Below are positions 25,780 to 37,799 of a stretch of 64,000 nt of DNA, one piece after another (position 1 is the first letter of the stretch; every line of letters starts with the position of its first letter). The DNA is taken from NCBI GenBank assembly GCA_947623455.1, contig OX392527.1:50326401-50390400 (forward strand), read 5' to 3'. A program made the position numbers and the translations under genes. The DNA is from Mimachlamys varia (taxonomy: Eukaryota > Mollusca > Bivalvia > Pectinida > Pectinidae). The notes below the pieces were generated by a model. That model was not told the origin of the DNA. It did no database searches and was given only the letters and a program-made list of their open reading frames with translations.

Positions 25780-26092
25780 AAAGGCCCATGCAATATACGT
25801 AACTTTCGGCAAAACTTGAAGCGAAAATCAAGCCTAATAACTTTATATATATATTATATAGATTTAGTTAAGATTAACTGATATCAGCAGTATTCAAGTT
25901 GAATTCTTACGCAGTTATCGGTACAGCAGCAACTGAATCTCGGTATTTGTAAACACGCGTCTATTTTGAACGGTCTTCTAACTCCGGCTTGTTGTTGAAG
26001 TGGGCCCAATCTGAATTATTTTCAATTTTTTGGATTGCTAAAAGTTTCTTGTTAGTTACCGCACATGGAGTTACGTATATTGGGCCTTTAAA
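25780..26092 (+). mobile_element. GGCCCAATATACG TIR element, copy 5 (internal deletion)
   Basis: Forward copy missing about 70 bp before the right end. AAACAT stands directly on both sides of TAAAGG...CCTTTA, a possible 6 bp TSD. Confidence 0.85.
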
Positions 26093-27060
26093 ACATATGC
26101 ATCAATAAAAGGAGAGTGACAGTGTAGTGGTTTTTAGTTTTACTACGTTAAAGTAACAAAACATATCTAGCTCATACTCATACCATTTGGATTAGTTAGC
26201 ACTACCATATCTAAAGAAATTTATCACTAATATTGAGAACCTTTTATTTTTTTTATGTATGAGCTTGTCTACGTTATACGATGAAGATAATGTGTTTAAG
26301 TAACTCTAATCAGCAAAATACAACCAGGCAAGCACAGTAGATATGATCTAATAGGTTGTTGGAAATGTCCCAGTTTTATTTTAGATTTTTCTTAAAATAC
26401 ACATTCAGCACATTTCGAAGTTATAGTATTCTTAATTAAACTTTAATATTTTCCTGTAGTATACACATATAAGCGTCAAACATTCAACAGAAAAAGGGCT
26501 ACTAGGAATATCCATATTTGTCATTGTGTGTGTGTGTTATTTTTTTAATTTCATACCTCGGGAACAAAAGATTATGAAATACTAGAGTCGTTTTCCCCTT
26601 GTCATTCGAGATTTTTTTTCTGTCTTTACATAAATCTAAGTTCTTAGATTGCTTTTTTAAGCAGTTAATTTTGTATTGTTAACAATTTTAATTCTTTATT
26701 GTGGAAAGTCATTAGGATTACATAGACATTAAAATAATGTTACACGAAATTGTTTTTTTTAGATATAATACAATTTCTTAAAGTTAAAAATAACAAAACC
26801 TTATCATACCGTATGTAGTTTTGATGGTGTTTTTAATAACTTTCTACTTTCTGATTGATAGGCTAATTATAATTGCATACAAAAAGAAACGATGTATAGC
26901 CAAGCAACACACAATTTTAACTGTTTGTATAGTTTCCACATGCAATTCTGTATGTCTTAACACATGAAGGAGTTCCCGACAGCTTCTGTGTACAGTACCT
27001 CGCTTATGTTGCCACAGTATTAATTTGCCTGGAAAGTTGGCGTGGGGGGGAGTGGTGAAA

Positions 27061-27258
27061 GATCAAAGGCGGTAAATTGGGCCAATCAAAATCTTTGCTG
27101 ATGAAACTGCACGAACACAGAAATCTATGACGTCACATATTTGGTCTATTTATGTTGTGCAGAGTTCAGAAAACAACATCTCTTGAAGGAAAATCCAAAT
27201 ACAACAGTTCTACAAATAGCAACGACCACAGACCAAAGAAAAACTTCACATTAGAATT
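27061..27258 (+). promoter_or_regulatory. Candidate CRE promoter and noncoding first exon
   Basis: Within about 110 bases there is a TCF/LEF-like GATCAAAG (27061), a CCAAT box (27082-27086), a full CRE palindrome TGACGTCA (27128-27135) and a TATTTAT box (27147-27153). These are followed by a short AC-rich stretch that ends in a consensus donor ATT|GTAAGTAC (exon end 27258). This is the order expected of a TATA promoter plus a 5'UTR exon on the plus strand. The next plausible plus-strand acceptor of a real gene is at about 32638, just before the start codon of gene 1, so I infer it may drive that gene through a ~5.4 kb first intron. No transcript evidence is available here. Confidence 0.45.
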
Positions 27259-27956
27259 GTAAGTACTTAATTTCATTTGCTGTTACCTGTTGAATTTATC
27301 TATGATTATGTCTGCGATAACATCTTAGCGGGAGAATCTAAAATACAGACCAGCCATGTGGTGGATTGTGTTCGTCTGCAGACAGTGCAGTACGGTATTG
27401 ATATATTATAATAGTATTGGGTCTAGATACAAACAGACAATTTGAAAATAAACCCTTAAGTGTTACTGAAATGGGCAATACCTTTTAGGTGTAAACGTTT
27501 AAGTCATCAGTTATGTAGAAATGTTGGGTTAATCGACCTTTTTGGATGGCAAATTTTGCCCCACATGATCACATCTCTAGATTTAGGCCTATGCCTTGGC
27601 CCTTCCTACCGAATAGTATTCTTAGTACTTCCGATACATGCTATCTCGAGACTTCTGGAACCTAGAGTAAATTATAATAAGGAATCATGATCAATGTCAA
27701 GTGAAATTGATGGACACAGGTCCATTAGGTCTCACTCTATTATAATTGTTTAAACTAAAGATCAACACTTTGAACCATTTTTGAATTGTTCATTCCCCAT
27801 GTGGTCTAATTTATTACTAGAGGCTATACAACAAACATTTTTATTTAAGTTATTTGTTAAACATATACAGTATGTACATTATGCTTAAGTTGGCAATGCA
27901 AGTATATATACAACAAATGGTACTGTGCTTTTTGCATTTAATATTTTTGGTATTTT

Positions 27957-27976
27957 CAGGGACGTATACGTCCCTG
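27957..27976. mobile_element. 20-bp palindromic insertion (TIR-only, hAT-like)
   Basis: The perfect palindrome CAGGGACGTATACGTCCCTG, flanked by GGTATTTT on both sides (27949-27956; 27976-27983, sharing the last G). Same terminal sequence as the 30 bp insertion at 22558. Confidence 0.65.
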
Positions 27977-30900
27977 GTATTTTATACCTGAAGTGGCAGG
28001 GATAAGTCCAATCAAGATTTTTTGATAAAGGTGGTCTGAAGTTTACATTTCCTAAATGATAACCTATAAAAAAAGAACAAAACTAATGATTCTTTTAAAT
28101 AACAATTTTATTGTTAAAAAACACAGTTGCCTATATTGCTATAAAATTATCACAGAATTAAATTAGAAATTGCTTATAAGTCGAGGATAATTTTGGCTCT
28201 TAAAACCTGTGGGAGATTATGATGGATTTTATGAGATACAATATAAGTGAAATTTCTATGAGATTTTTCAATATAAAGTAATACTATTTTGAAATTTTTA
28301 GGTAAAATATGGGTAAAAATCACCCAAGGGCGTCCCCAAGCGATCCCTGATAACTCATAATAATCATAGTTCTATACACTGTAGTTGCATGTTCAGTGAT
28401 TCATATTTCAGTTTTGACATTTACAGAGTTATTGCCCCTTTTTTACATGTATTCAATATTAAAACAAGATACAAGAACATATAAGATGTATATGTTTAAA
28501 CAATAAAAATTGGCTCTGAAGAGCTATTTAACAATCTAGCCTGATCAATGTTGCCCTTTATGTTGCCACACCAACCAAGCTATTGATACAATTGACCAGG
28601 CTCCTCGTCAGGTCCCTTAGCTTTATAAATCACAGAAAAAATTCATACAATTGCTTTAAATATTATTGATTGAATAAATACAATTTACAAATATATCGCA
28701 TTTTGATTTTTAAAATTGATACAGTATTGATATAAACTGAAATAAGAAACAAAAAGATATTCCTTTTGATTGAATTCTGATAAAACACATTTTATAGTGA
28801 AATAAAAGTAATGGAAATATTTCAAATCTGGTCTGTTAACATATACTTGATAACAATTAACAGAGTGATGAATGGGGGATGATCATTACATCAGATTATT
28901 ACTGAGTATTCAAAACGGCCAACAAAACCTCTGATTGGCAGATTAATTCAATTCTCAATTTCTGGTGAAGATATTGGATTGTCATAATAACTTTGATTTG
29001 TGGCAGGGTGTTTACAAATGAGGATTTGCCTCCCTTAGATCATACGCTGAAAGAAAGCATTTTCCTTCCTTAGTACAGATGTACTTAGAATTGAAGAAAT
29101 GTGTCTAAATGTCCACAATCTGAACTTTTACTCTTTGGAATTTCAAAATGTCACTGACACCCCCCCCCCCCCCAAAAAAAAAAATTAAAAAAATGCTTTT
29201 ACATTATTACAAAACAGTGCATATGATATGATATCACATAATCTGATTATCATGATTATTCAACTAAAACAATTGCACTATGGAACATACATGACATAGA
29301 ATATATATTAACATTGAAACTAAAAATAACAAATTAAATATATAATTAGATTATTCTAATCTGATTTTAGAATTAAAATCAATCATTTATCTTTTACAAT
29401 TTAACATGGGCATATTACCACAGTTTAAGTTAAGAATATGAAATTGGTATGATAAAAAAATTATATGTTAAAATTAATTCAAGCAAATAGTTAAAACATA
29501 CAATTTACTTTGATAGTAAATATGAAAAGTGTTGTGAAAAATTGTATGAGCAGCACAACTCTTTCTGTTCATAAGACATATGCATGTCAGTCCTTACTTA
29601 TTCTAGAATCTTTCCAGTAGAGGTCACTTTGAGGTCAAAAGTCAAATATATATATACACCTAAGGTTAAGGTAATACAGTTTGAGTTCAGAGGTCTTTCT
29701 TTGATGTGCTTTTAAGGCATAACTATCAAATTGCAAGCAACTGTTAAAAGAGCATTACATATTGTATAACTATTATAGTCACACATAAAATATGGAAACT
29801 GGATATGAAAAAAAATGTTTAAATAATTATAGGTTATGCTTTAAATGGGTTACGCTAATGCTTTAACTTAAGTTTTCTTCAAATTGTTCCATAGAGTCTA
29901 GGGTTCTGAAATTTCACCAGTAGGTAGATAGTGGTGCATGTTTCTTGGATACTTAGATACTCCTAAAATTTCCTTTATAATTAATGACACTGTCTTTCAC
30001 CATTACTTTCCTTTCCAAGCCAAAGGGGATGGAATTTGTAAACAAAGGACATCATTCATAATTTGTAAGATAAAAAGTTTTAGGATCAGAATTTAAGGTA
30101 CATGTACACTACTACACTGTATACTTGTAGTATAATGGGTAATTATATAAGTTATTATAACATCTCTTTAGGTTAACATGGACTTGTCCGGGATATCCTG
30201 ATAATGTTCATAGCAATTGTGAGCAATATTACTACCTGCGATGGATCAAGTGTACTAGTGTTAATTTTCAAATATATGTACATGTATGCTTCAAAATCAA
30301 AGGGACTATTGCTATAAATTCCATACCATGTAACCAGAAAATTATCACAATAATTGCTTTAATCAACCATTTAAAATTTGTAAAGACATACTATCTTTGA
30401 TAGATTGGGAAACATTTCACTGGATTGAGACTTTGTTGCTCGACTGCTTTTTAGTTGAATTGGTCCATCATATGATATATCTCTCTCAAAAAAATATATA
30501 TACATATTGTATTTGCCAATATTTACACTTGTTTTTCCTTTCTTACAGAATTTACACTTTTTGTCCTTTCTTATACACATCTAGTTAGTTAATTAATGGA
30601 TAAAATTAATAGTATCTTATAAACTACATGTAGGTTTATTATTTATAATATAAATAATTATGTTTATCACATTTTCAAGCACATTATCTCTAGCAACACA
30701 TTTAGCAAGCGAAGGCCCAAATGGTTATATTATCTATAATCTATCGGCATATATTATATTTACTGTTTAAAATTGTAATGTTACAAAGTACATGTTTTCC
30801 ACAAATGGCCAAGTCAGTATTAAATTACTCTATGCTGCGATTTAATTTTATGTATAACCAACTATAGGTATACCAGATTTTGATGAAACCCTTTTTGCTT

Positions 30901-31027
30901 GCATCTTTAACTTTCTTAATAAGCACACAACCAAGCTCGCTTTGCATGTCTTTGCCATATTTTTGTTCAAATACAAACATGTGCATGATGCCATTTAATT
31001 ATGTATTGGTTTCAACCCATAGAATGA

Positions 31028-31215
31028 AAAGCCCAATATACGTAACTTTTGGCAAAACTTGAAGCAAAAACCAAGTCTTATTACTTTTTATAGAAATGAC
31101 CATTAAACAGTAAATTGGCCAAGTTTCAATTTAATAGCATATCAATAACACTATAAAAAGTGGATGCTAACGTAAATACTCAAAATTCCCATGTTTTTCC
31201 CCCAAAACAGCAGAA
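31028..31215 (+). mobile_element. Element fragment joined to a ~150-bp repeat unit
   Basis: 31028-31086 matches the first ~60 bp of the GGCCCAATATACG element. It runs directly into a unit (GCCAAGTTTCAATTTAA...ACTATAAAAAGTGGA...TTCCCATGTTTTT) of the repeat found in tandem at 61.9-62.5 kb. Confidence 0.7.
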
Positions 31216-32661
31216 CCTGCAAACAAATTTCCTATAGTTGAAGGGGGTTAAAAAAAAAACCGGTTCACATATTTATTAAATATGTTGGCTGATGCTTTAA
31301 AATAGCGGTACTTGTATCAATAGAAAATTAACTTTTGTGATATTTATGCTTTCTGAAAATCATTTCCAAACAGTGAATTTTACCAATATAGCCCTTATGA
31401 AGCAAAATTTCAAGATTTGCAATTCTTACAATGCATACATTTTAATGTTTATGATAATTATGTACATATTGTGTATATGTCTTAAGATTACCTCCTCCAG
31501 TTTTTTACCAATCTCTTTCAAATTTTATACATAATCAATTTTTCCAAAACATTGGTTTTACTCAACTATATTTTGAGGATTTCCCTCTTTCATATATTTC
31601 ACAGTCTTCTCCAACAATTCTCTAAATTTGTAAATTTATTTATCATGACATGAAGTTGTGTTTTAATGAACATAGGTTTGATTTGATTATAGTTTATTTG
31701 AAAGAGTAACTGTTCCTTACCTATTTCACAATCTTAATCTCGTCCAGAGGCCTTCTCAAACAGTTTTCAACCAATCTCTTTCAAACCTTTACAACATTTA
31801 TTAGTCTTTCTATGGGATCTACCAACAGTAGTGTAGATTAGTATGTTGACCTACATAATGACTTTTGACCTACATCAAAGAAAAAGTTTGCCTGGGCTGG
31901 GCTCCATTTCAAAATACATAATGAAAACTTCATACTAAGGTTATATGTTAACCTTGATGAGTTGGTAACATTAAGGGGCAGTGTTATGGCCATTAACCAT
32001 TGCATATTTCACAATTCAATCTATATTTCTTTCTACTATTATATGTTTTTATGAATGAATATTTGCTTATTTTTTTTTGTTTTTGACATAATAACACATA
32101 CTATTATAGTACATCAAACTGCAATAACATACATGTATATAGATACAGTACACCAATACTGCATTCACTTTTCCACAATAAACTCTTTCCTTTCTGCAAA
32201 GTTATCAAAATTGTTTAAGTACCTGTACTTGTCATGACACAACCAGGGATCAATCTACCCTGTTTTACTACCACTACCAAGAGCTTATTTTCCTCTAAAG
32301 TAAAAAAAAGTAGTTTCCCCTAATCCTAGATTATTCTCTGAAAACAAAATTATGCTATATTATATATCTTATTGTTAACCACTACTATCTACTAGCATTT
32401 TGGGATATGAAGTAGTGTAGCTTATAGAAATAATTGATCTTGACCTGCTTTGTTAGAAAACTAAAAGCAACTGTCCTGAATTCTTCAGTATTATATTGTG
32501 AATCCATCATGGTCACTGGTGGATCGAGTGCCTTTACATTTTCTGATTTTTATATCAAATTTTTTAAAATAAGAACACTTAATACTTTACAAATCTTTTT
32601 ATCAGTAATAAGAATTGTATATGTGTTTGCCCATGCAGATCATCAGTATCAGCCATTAGCC

Positions 32662-32725
32662 ATGGCCACAGTAATCAGCAAACGTTCCCGATCTAGACCA
32701 GAGAAACAACACTACGTGATCCCTG
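32662..32725 (+). CDS. Gene 1 coding exon 1
   Basis: It codes for MATVISKRSRSRPEKQHYVIP plus one base. The donor is CCTG|GTAAGT. The acceptor upstream (TTTGCCCATGCAG) places the exon start near 32639. The frame is also open upstream of the acceptor, but that sequence is AT-rich, intron-like and unlike coding DNA. Confidence 0.75.
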
Positions 32726-35700
32726 GTAAGTCAGATATATCATCATAGAAATAGTCAAATGCTAAGTAAGCAAATTGATAAACCAATATTTGCTGGGAAA
32801 AATATGGCTGCCCTTAGCTTGCCACAAATCAATGGGGCCATTTTAATCATCATATGGATATATATTCATGGTTAGCCAGCAAACCATATAGCAGCCATGA
32901 AAATGAAAATTTTAAAATTTTACTTCATTTATACAAGACATGCACTTCTGAATACGAAATTAAGTCTGTACAGATCTGTATCAATCACTGTTTTAAATCT
33001 TTATAATATATCAACATTTTTGGCCAAACAGATTGCAAATTAAACCATGCTCCAAACTCAAACTATAACTGCAGCTCTGAGAATATTTTCAGGTGATCAT
33101 GAAAGTTTCAGAATAATAACTAATATCCAGAGTCTATTCTTTTATATTGTATACTTACATCATTCATATCCAAACCGACAAATTAAACATTTTGAATTAT
33201 GTTGTTAGGAAGCATATTAAAATGGCATTGTCAATTATTGATGCATCTCTGTTCAGGTATAATATCTAGGCATTTTGATTAATTTCAAGTACTCTATGGT
33301 AATATGCAAATTGAAATTCTGCAATTTAATCAGTGAGTAAAAGGCATTTCATGTAAAATTTCTTTTGACAGCATGGCTTGTTTTGGAAATAATCTGCAGT
33401 TTTCCAATTCTTTAAAAAAAATGTCTTTTAAAGTAAATTTTTTTTTCTCCATTGGTGGTATATAGTTGTTTATAAAAGCTTTTTTGTTTACAGCCAAGCG
33501 TAACATTGATAGTCTGCTGGAGGAACAGCGTATACTAAGTGTACAGATCTCCACATCAGACGAGGACTCCTGCCAGGAACACCAAGTCTCCAAACCAGCT
33601 CCTACCAGGAAACAGAGGCATGTTAGCTTCAAGGTATAGTTTTACTGTCAACACTCGGATGCAATGATACATATGTATATTGATGTGTTCTGAGGTCAAC
33701 CTAGCTATTTAAACATTTTATTACACAGATTAAAATGTCCATGTGAAGAAGTTAGTGTATAAGATGAAAACACTGACAAGAAACCTTGTAAAATTTCACA
33801 CTACACAGTGACAGGGTATAGTCCAAAAGGACAACAACTCATAATATTATGTCAAACTACATAATCAAACTTCAATAGTAATTTTACATCAATATGAACA
33901 CAAGACGGTTAGACAAAACTATTTAATATAGCTAATGAATATTTTACTGTAGTCTGTTAATTTTAACCTATATTCCTGAATCTTTTCTAAACTCCTTTTA
34001 GCAATTTTTGAGGGAATGTAAATATAAGCAGATTTGAACTCTTTCACCTATGTAGACCATAACACATGTTCCTATGGTAAATTCTACTAAAGTCTAGAGG
34101 TGAAAGATTGCAATTATTAAGTGAACAGAGTTTCAGCTAAAGAGATCGCCTAAGATATAATAATTCTTATTTTGATGATCAGGAGCCCTTGGAGACCGTC
34201 TCTATCATTGATGAGCCAACCATGCCAATCACCAGACCAGGCAAGCTTCGTCATCTCTCCGGGGACTCTGGTATCGGATCTCTAACCCTGGACCCCAGTG
34301 TGGAGGACAGTTCTGACACTAGGTTCACCAGTGAGGTCGCCCAGTATCCAGAAAGCTTGAGGAAGCTCCTAGCCAAGGCTTATACAGGTTAGTATAACCA
34401 TTGTTATAAGTATAGACACCACTGCTCAATATCTGAATTTGATTATCAGAAATTTAGACAGAATAGAAAATAAATCGATAATTACGATTTCATTTTGTCA
34501 AACCTTGTTATATTGAGCTGGTATAACTTGAAGACCATGTTAAATTCCAAAGTATTTCGGCGGTCCCAGCCAAGCTTTACACTAAACATTCAAACTGAAG
34601 AAACTTGGAATACCCATTTTTGGTATGGGCCAGTTGACTGAGATTAAAACAAAGTTCAACTGTAGTTTCAAAATAGCAAGTTACCATATCTTGTCATGAA
34701 TTATACACTTGTCAGTATGCAAAGTTATTATCGCAGTGTTAAATGTCCTAATATGAAAATAAAAATATCACTTAAATGAGGAAAAAAGAACTCCTATATA
34801 TATTAAGCACACAAATAAATTCAAATTTATTTGAATTGGGTTCAAATAATTAAAAGAGTGAAAAGGAAAATGCATCATCTGGTTACTACGATTATATAAG
34901 AATATTTCTAAGTTGTCATACTAACCATGTTGTTTCCTGTTGCAGACATGTCTTCCCTGACAGAGAAGGACAGGAGGAGGGTCCTGAGGATGCTGCTGGT
35001 CCAGGTGTGGAAGAACGAGGGTATCGAGGAGAAGACTGCTTATACCTGCTCATGTCTCATACAGGTAGGTCCGATGTCATGTCATAGCTTAGCTTTCACG
35101 CACCTACACTTGTTTCATACAAGCAAGTAAGTAACTTAGTTGCCAAATACACATGTACCTGATCATACCGTTTAAATGGACAATTAAGTTGTGTGGCCAA
35201 GTGGTTGTTCGATAGCGCACTTTCCTTTCACCGAGCGCCCATGGTTCGATTCCACGATCGGATGTGATAAAGTATGGATCCACCTGTCTGACAACATTGG
35301 TTTGTTTCGAGTGCTCCAGTTTCCTCCGACAATAAGACCTGTGAAGGCTAACATTCGGGCCAAATACTTGTTTAATATAAGTTTATTTGATCGCATCGTG
35401 AGTAAAAATTCAAACTCAAAACAATGGACTGCCTATGATCCTTTTATTTTGGTAAGATTTATACAGCCACCTAAAGGGAAGTTACTCTGTTAGAAGTGAG
35501 GTATGTCCGATACAGAAGCTTACAAAGTTTTATGGATATCAAGTTTTGAAAGCTGAAGCTTTTATTTCTTACAAAAGATTAATTTTAAAAATGTATAATT
35601 TGTAAGCAATAGATATGCATGTAAATGGTCAATATATTACAATTTGCTAACACATGCTGTTTGTTCAGGGTTTTAACACTTTCACCCCTGTAGACCACAT

Positions 35701-36111
35701 AATGAACTCATCCTGTCAAATACATGGTAGTCGTCTTTATGTTGCATAAGGATGTAATGGTTACCATCCTAGTAACAGCAAGGGTCATTGCTATACTTCA
35801 TTCAATATTGTCTTGCGTGAAATTGATATATTATTGATCCAGTACTAGTATTTCATCAATTGCCTTTTCATCCTTTTCAGAGAGAGGTGGACTCTGAGAA
35901 CGGCGACTCCTTCTGTAGAGTGGTAGAGGCGAGCTGTTCCGCACTCATCCGCGACTCGGCTACCCTGAAGGACCAGTTCCGCCAGTGGGAGAAGTTCATC
36001 ACCTTCCTACATCATTTGTCGTGCCACATGAAGTCAGCGGAACTCCATAATCGCCTCCAGCGTCTGGTATCCCACGCCTTGGATGTTACTCTGTCTCTCC
36101 TCCAGCTGTGA
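32662..36111 (+). CDS. Unrecognised 252-aa protein with PP1-docking and DSG degron motifs (five coding exons)
   Basis: Spliced CDS: 32662-32725, 33494-33633, 34183-34387, 34946-35064, 35881-36111 (TGA). All introns are GT-AG and phases agree, giving 759 nt = 252 codons plus stop. The start is the ATG at 32662 in a strong context (GCCATGG), shortly after a good acceptor (CAG ending about 32638), so the exon probably begins with 5'UTR. I do not recognise the family. Visible: a basic Ser/Arg N-terminus (residues 7-15); RHVSF at 63-67, which fits the RVxF docking motif for protein phosphatase 1; DSGIGS at 96-101, which fits the DSGxxS phosphodegron read by beta-TrCP; and a helical C-terminus (about 125-252) with no signal peptide or membrane segment. 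It looks like a short regulatory protein (inference). Reading-frame continuity across five exons makes the gene itself secure. Confidence 0.85.
33494..33633 (+). CDS. Gene 1 coding exon 2
   Basis: The acceptor is TTTGTTTACAG|CC and the donor is AAG|GTATAG. It carries residues 22-68, including an acidic STSDEDS stretch and, at its end, the RHVSF motif that fits PP1 RVxF docking. It enters in phase 1 and leaves in phase 0. Confidence 0.8.
34183..34387 (+). CDS. Gene 1 coding exon 3 (contains DSGIGS)
   Basis: The acceptor is GATGATCAG|GAG and the donor is ACAG|GTTAGT. It codes for residues 69-136, a Ser/Thr/Pro-rich, probably disordered stretch with DSGIGS at 96-101, followed by a more helical segment (SLRKLLAKAYT). 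Confidence 0.85.
34946..35064 (+). CDS. Gene 1 coding exon 4
   Basis: The acceptor is TTCCTGTTGCAG|AC and the donor is ATACAG|GTAGGT. It codes for 40 residues (137-176): a charged helix with DRRRVLRML, a tryptophan and a Cys pair (CSC). Confidence 0.85.
35186..35400 (+). mobile_element. tRNA-derived SINE in gene 1 intron 4
   Basis: The tRNA-like head has an A box in TGTGGCCAAGTGG and a B box GGTTCGATTCC. The body contains GTGCTCCAGTTTCCTCCGAC and AATAAGACC, and the tail TATAAGTTTATTTG. It lies between coding exons 4 and 5. Confidence 0.8.
35881..36111 (+). CDS. Gene 1 last coding exon
   Basis: The acceptor is the polypyrimidine tract CCTTTTCATCCTTTTCAG|AGA. The exon codes for residues 177-252 and ends LSLLQL-TGA. 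It is GC-richer than its flanks and strongly helical, with repeated Leu/His/Cys, and looks like the conserved core of the protein. Confidence 0.85.
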   Translation, partial: REVDSENGDSFCRVVEASCSALIRDSATLKDQFRQWEKFITFLHHLSCHMKSAELHNRLQRLVSHALDVTLSLLQL

Positions 36112-36984
36112 TATATATAGCACTACTGTGATAAACTGAATCTCGGGTTGTGTTTTGTGAAGTTTTAATATCAAAAGTGTTTTTTTATGTATTTTTGTAT
36201 TGTTTCCATTAATAGTAGCTGAAATCAGTGTTCAGAAAGAACATATTTTATGATTCTTTTACCAGAGGATGAAACTGTGAAAGTTGTATTGTTTTTCATG
36301 TGCTAGACATATATATACATTTTTGCTTATTATAGAAAATTTGTTGTACAATTAGAAAACTGTATAAGATATTGTTGTTACAATTGATCTCTAGTGCTTA
36401 AAAACATTTTACATTGAAGTCTTGAATGATTGAAAAGTGATACTGTTGTTCAACAAGTCTTTAGATTTTTCAGTCACCATGAATCTGGGAATATTTATAG
36501 ATTAGAGATTCCAATTTTAATCATACAAGCCAACTTCCTTCTGTTTTGCAATTCAATTTTGTTTTGTTGTACATCTTTTGAAAGTATGAAGCATTAGATT
36601 GACAAAGTTATATAATTACTGGTATTGGAGGTTCAGGTTTTCAACCATTGTATTTCACTGTTCAATATTATTGTTTTGATATTTGGAATTGTTTCCCTCC
36701 AAAAAGTCATGGTTAGGTGTTCTTTTCAAGATGGTTGATAAAGTCAAGCTTTCAGTGAATACTGTTGTAAATATTACTTTGGTAGTTGTGCAGGGATCTT
36801 TTAAAGAGAGCAAAGTTTTGTCATTGATTTGTACCTCAGGGCTGTTTTTCCAGATGCTTCTTATAGGTTAAAGAGAGGGAACAGTTCTGTGATACTACAA
36901 TTCTTGTAAGGTGGGGAAGATTTGTTGTGGTCAACTGTAAATTCTAGTCAACTTCTTGTTAAAACTGATCCAACTCTTGTAAAT
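36112..36984 (+). other. 3'UTR/downstream flank of gene 1
   Basis: AT-rich sequence following the TGA of gene 1. No coding signal and no clear AATAAA were seen before the minisatellite, so the 3' end of the transcript is not fixed. Confidence 0.4.
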
Positions 36985-37488
36985 GTTAGGGATCTAGTCA
37001 GCCAACCTGTTAGGGATCTAGTCAGCCAATCTGTTAGGGATCTAGTCAGCCAACCTGTTAGGGATCTTGTCAGCCAACCTGTTAGGGATCTAGTCAGCCA
37101 ATCTGTTAGGGATCTAGTCAGCCAATCTGTTAGGGATCTAGTCAGCCAATCTGTAAGGGATCTAGTCAGCCAATCTGTAAGGGATCTAGTCAGCCAATCT
37201 GTTAGGGATCTAGTCAGCCAATCTGTTAGGGATCTAGTCAGCCAATCTGTAAGGGATCTAGTCAGCCAATCTGTTAGGGATCTAGTCAGCCAATCTGTTA
37301 GGGATCTTGTCAGCCAATCTGTTAGGGATCTTGTCAGCCAATCTGTAAGGGATCTAGTCAGCCAATCTGTTAGGGATCTAGTCAGCCAATCTGTTAGGGA
37401 TCTAGTCAGCCAATCTGTTAGGGATCTAGTCAGCCAATCTGTTAGGGATCTAGTCAGCCAATCTGTTAGGGATCTAGTCAGCCAATCT
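36985..37488 (+). repeat. 24-bp minisatellite, 21 copies
   Basis: Perfect to near-perfect 24 bp units built on TTAGGGATCTAGTCAGCC. Because 24 is a multiple of three, the array reads in one frame as (VRDLVSQS/P)21 inside a 197-codon open frame (36922-37515). Variation is limited to a few positions (T/A after GTTA or GTAA, A/T in ATCTAG or ATCTTG, C/T at one site). It lies 0.87 kb beyond the stop of gene 1, probably in the 3'UTR or flank, and has no convincing start, so I call it a repeat. Confidence 0.95.
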
Positions 37489-37799
37489 GTTAAGGGATCT
37501 AGTCAGGTTAGATAATAGGTTACTGCTTTCAAGTATGACACGAGGGCACCTGTTGTTAAGTAGTCTTAGAAATCTAGTCAATAATTGCCTCGAAGTACGA
37601 CATTAATAACTTGTAGTATGATGTACCATGTTATTACGAGGTAAAATGTATTAGGATAGATTGTGTTTTAGTTTATAGTTTTATGATGAAGTTGTATAGT
37701 CCTTTGCCTTTAAGAAGGAGGTTAATTACTTATAAGAAAGAATTGTCAAGAAGTTTTGTATTTAGAGAAGTGTTTATAACATTGATATATTAGTCTTCA

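Larger units (their letters stand above)
27259..32637 (+). other. Putative first intron of gene 1
   Basis: About 5.4 kb of AT-rich sequence with no convincing exon. It contains the 20 bp palindromic insertion at 27957, a C-run at about 29160, and at 31028-31215 a fragment of the GGCCCAATATACG element joined to one unit of the ~150 bp repeat that is tandem at 61.9-62.5 kb. Intron status depends on the first exon at 27258 being real. Confidence 0.35.

Noticed and set aside
32434..32661. Extending gene 1 upstream in the same frame to an earlier start
   Set aside because: The sequence is intron-like with a good acceptor at about 32638. The ATG at 32662 has a much better context.
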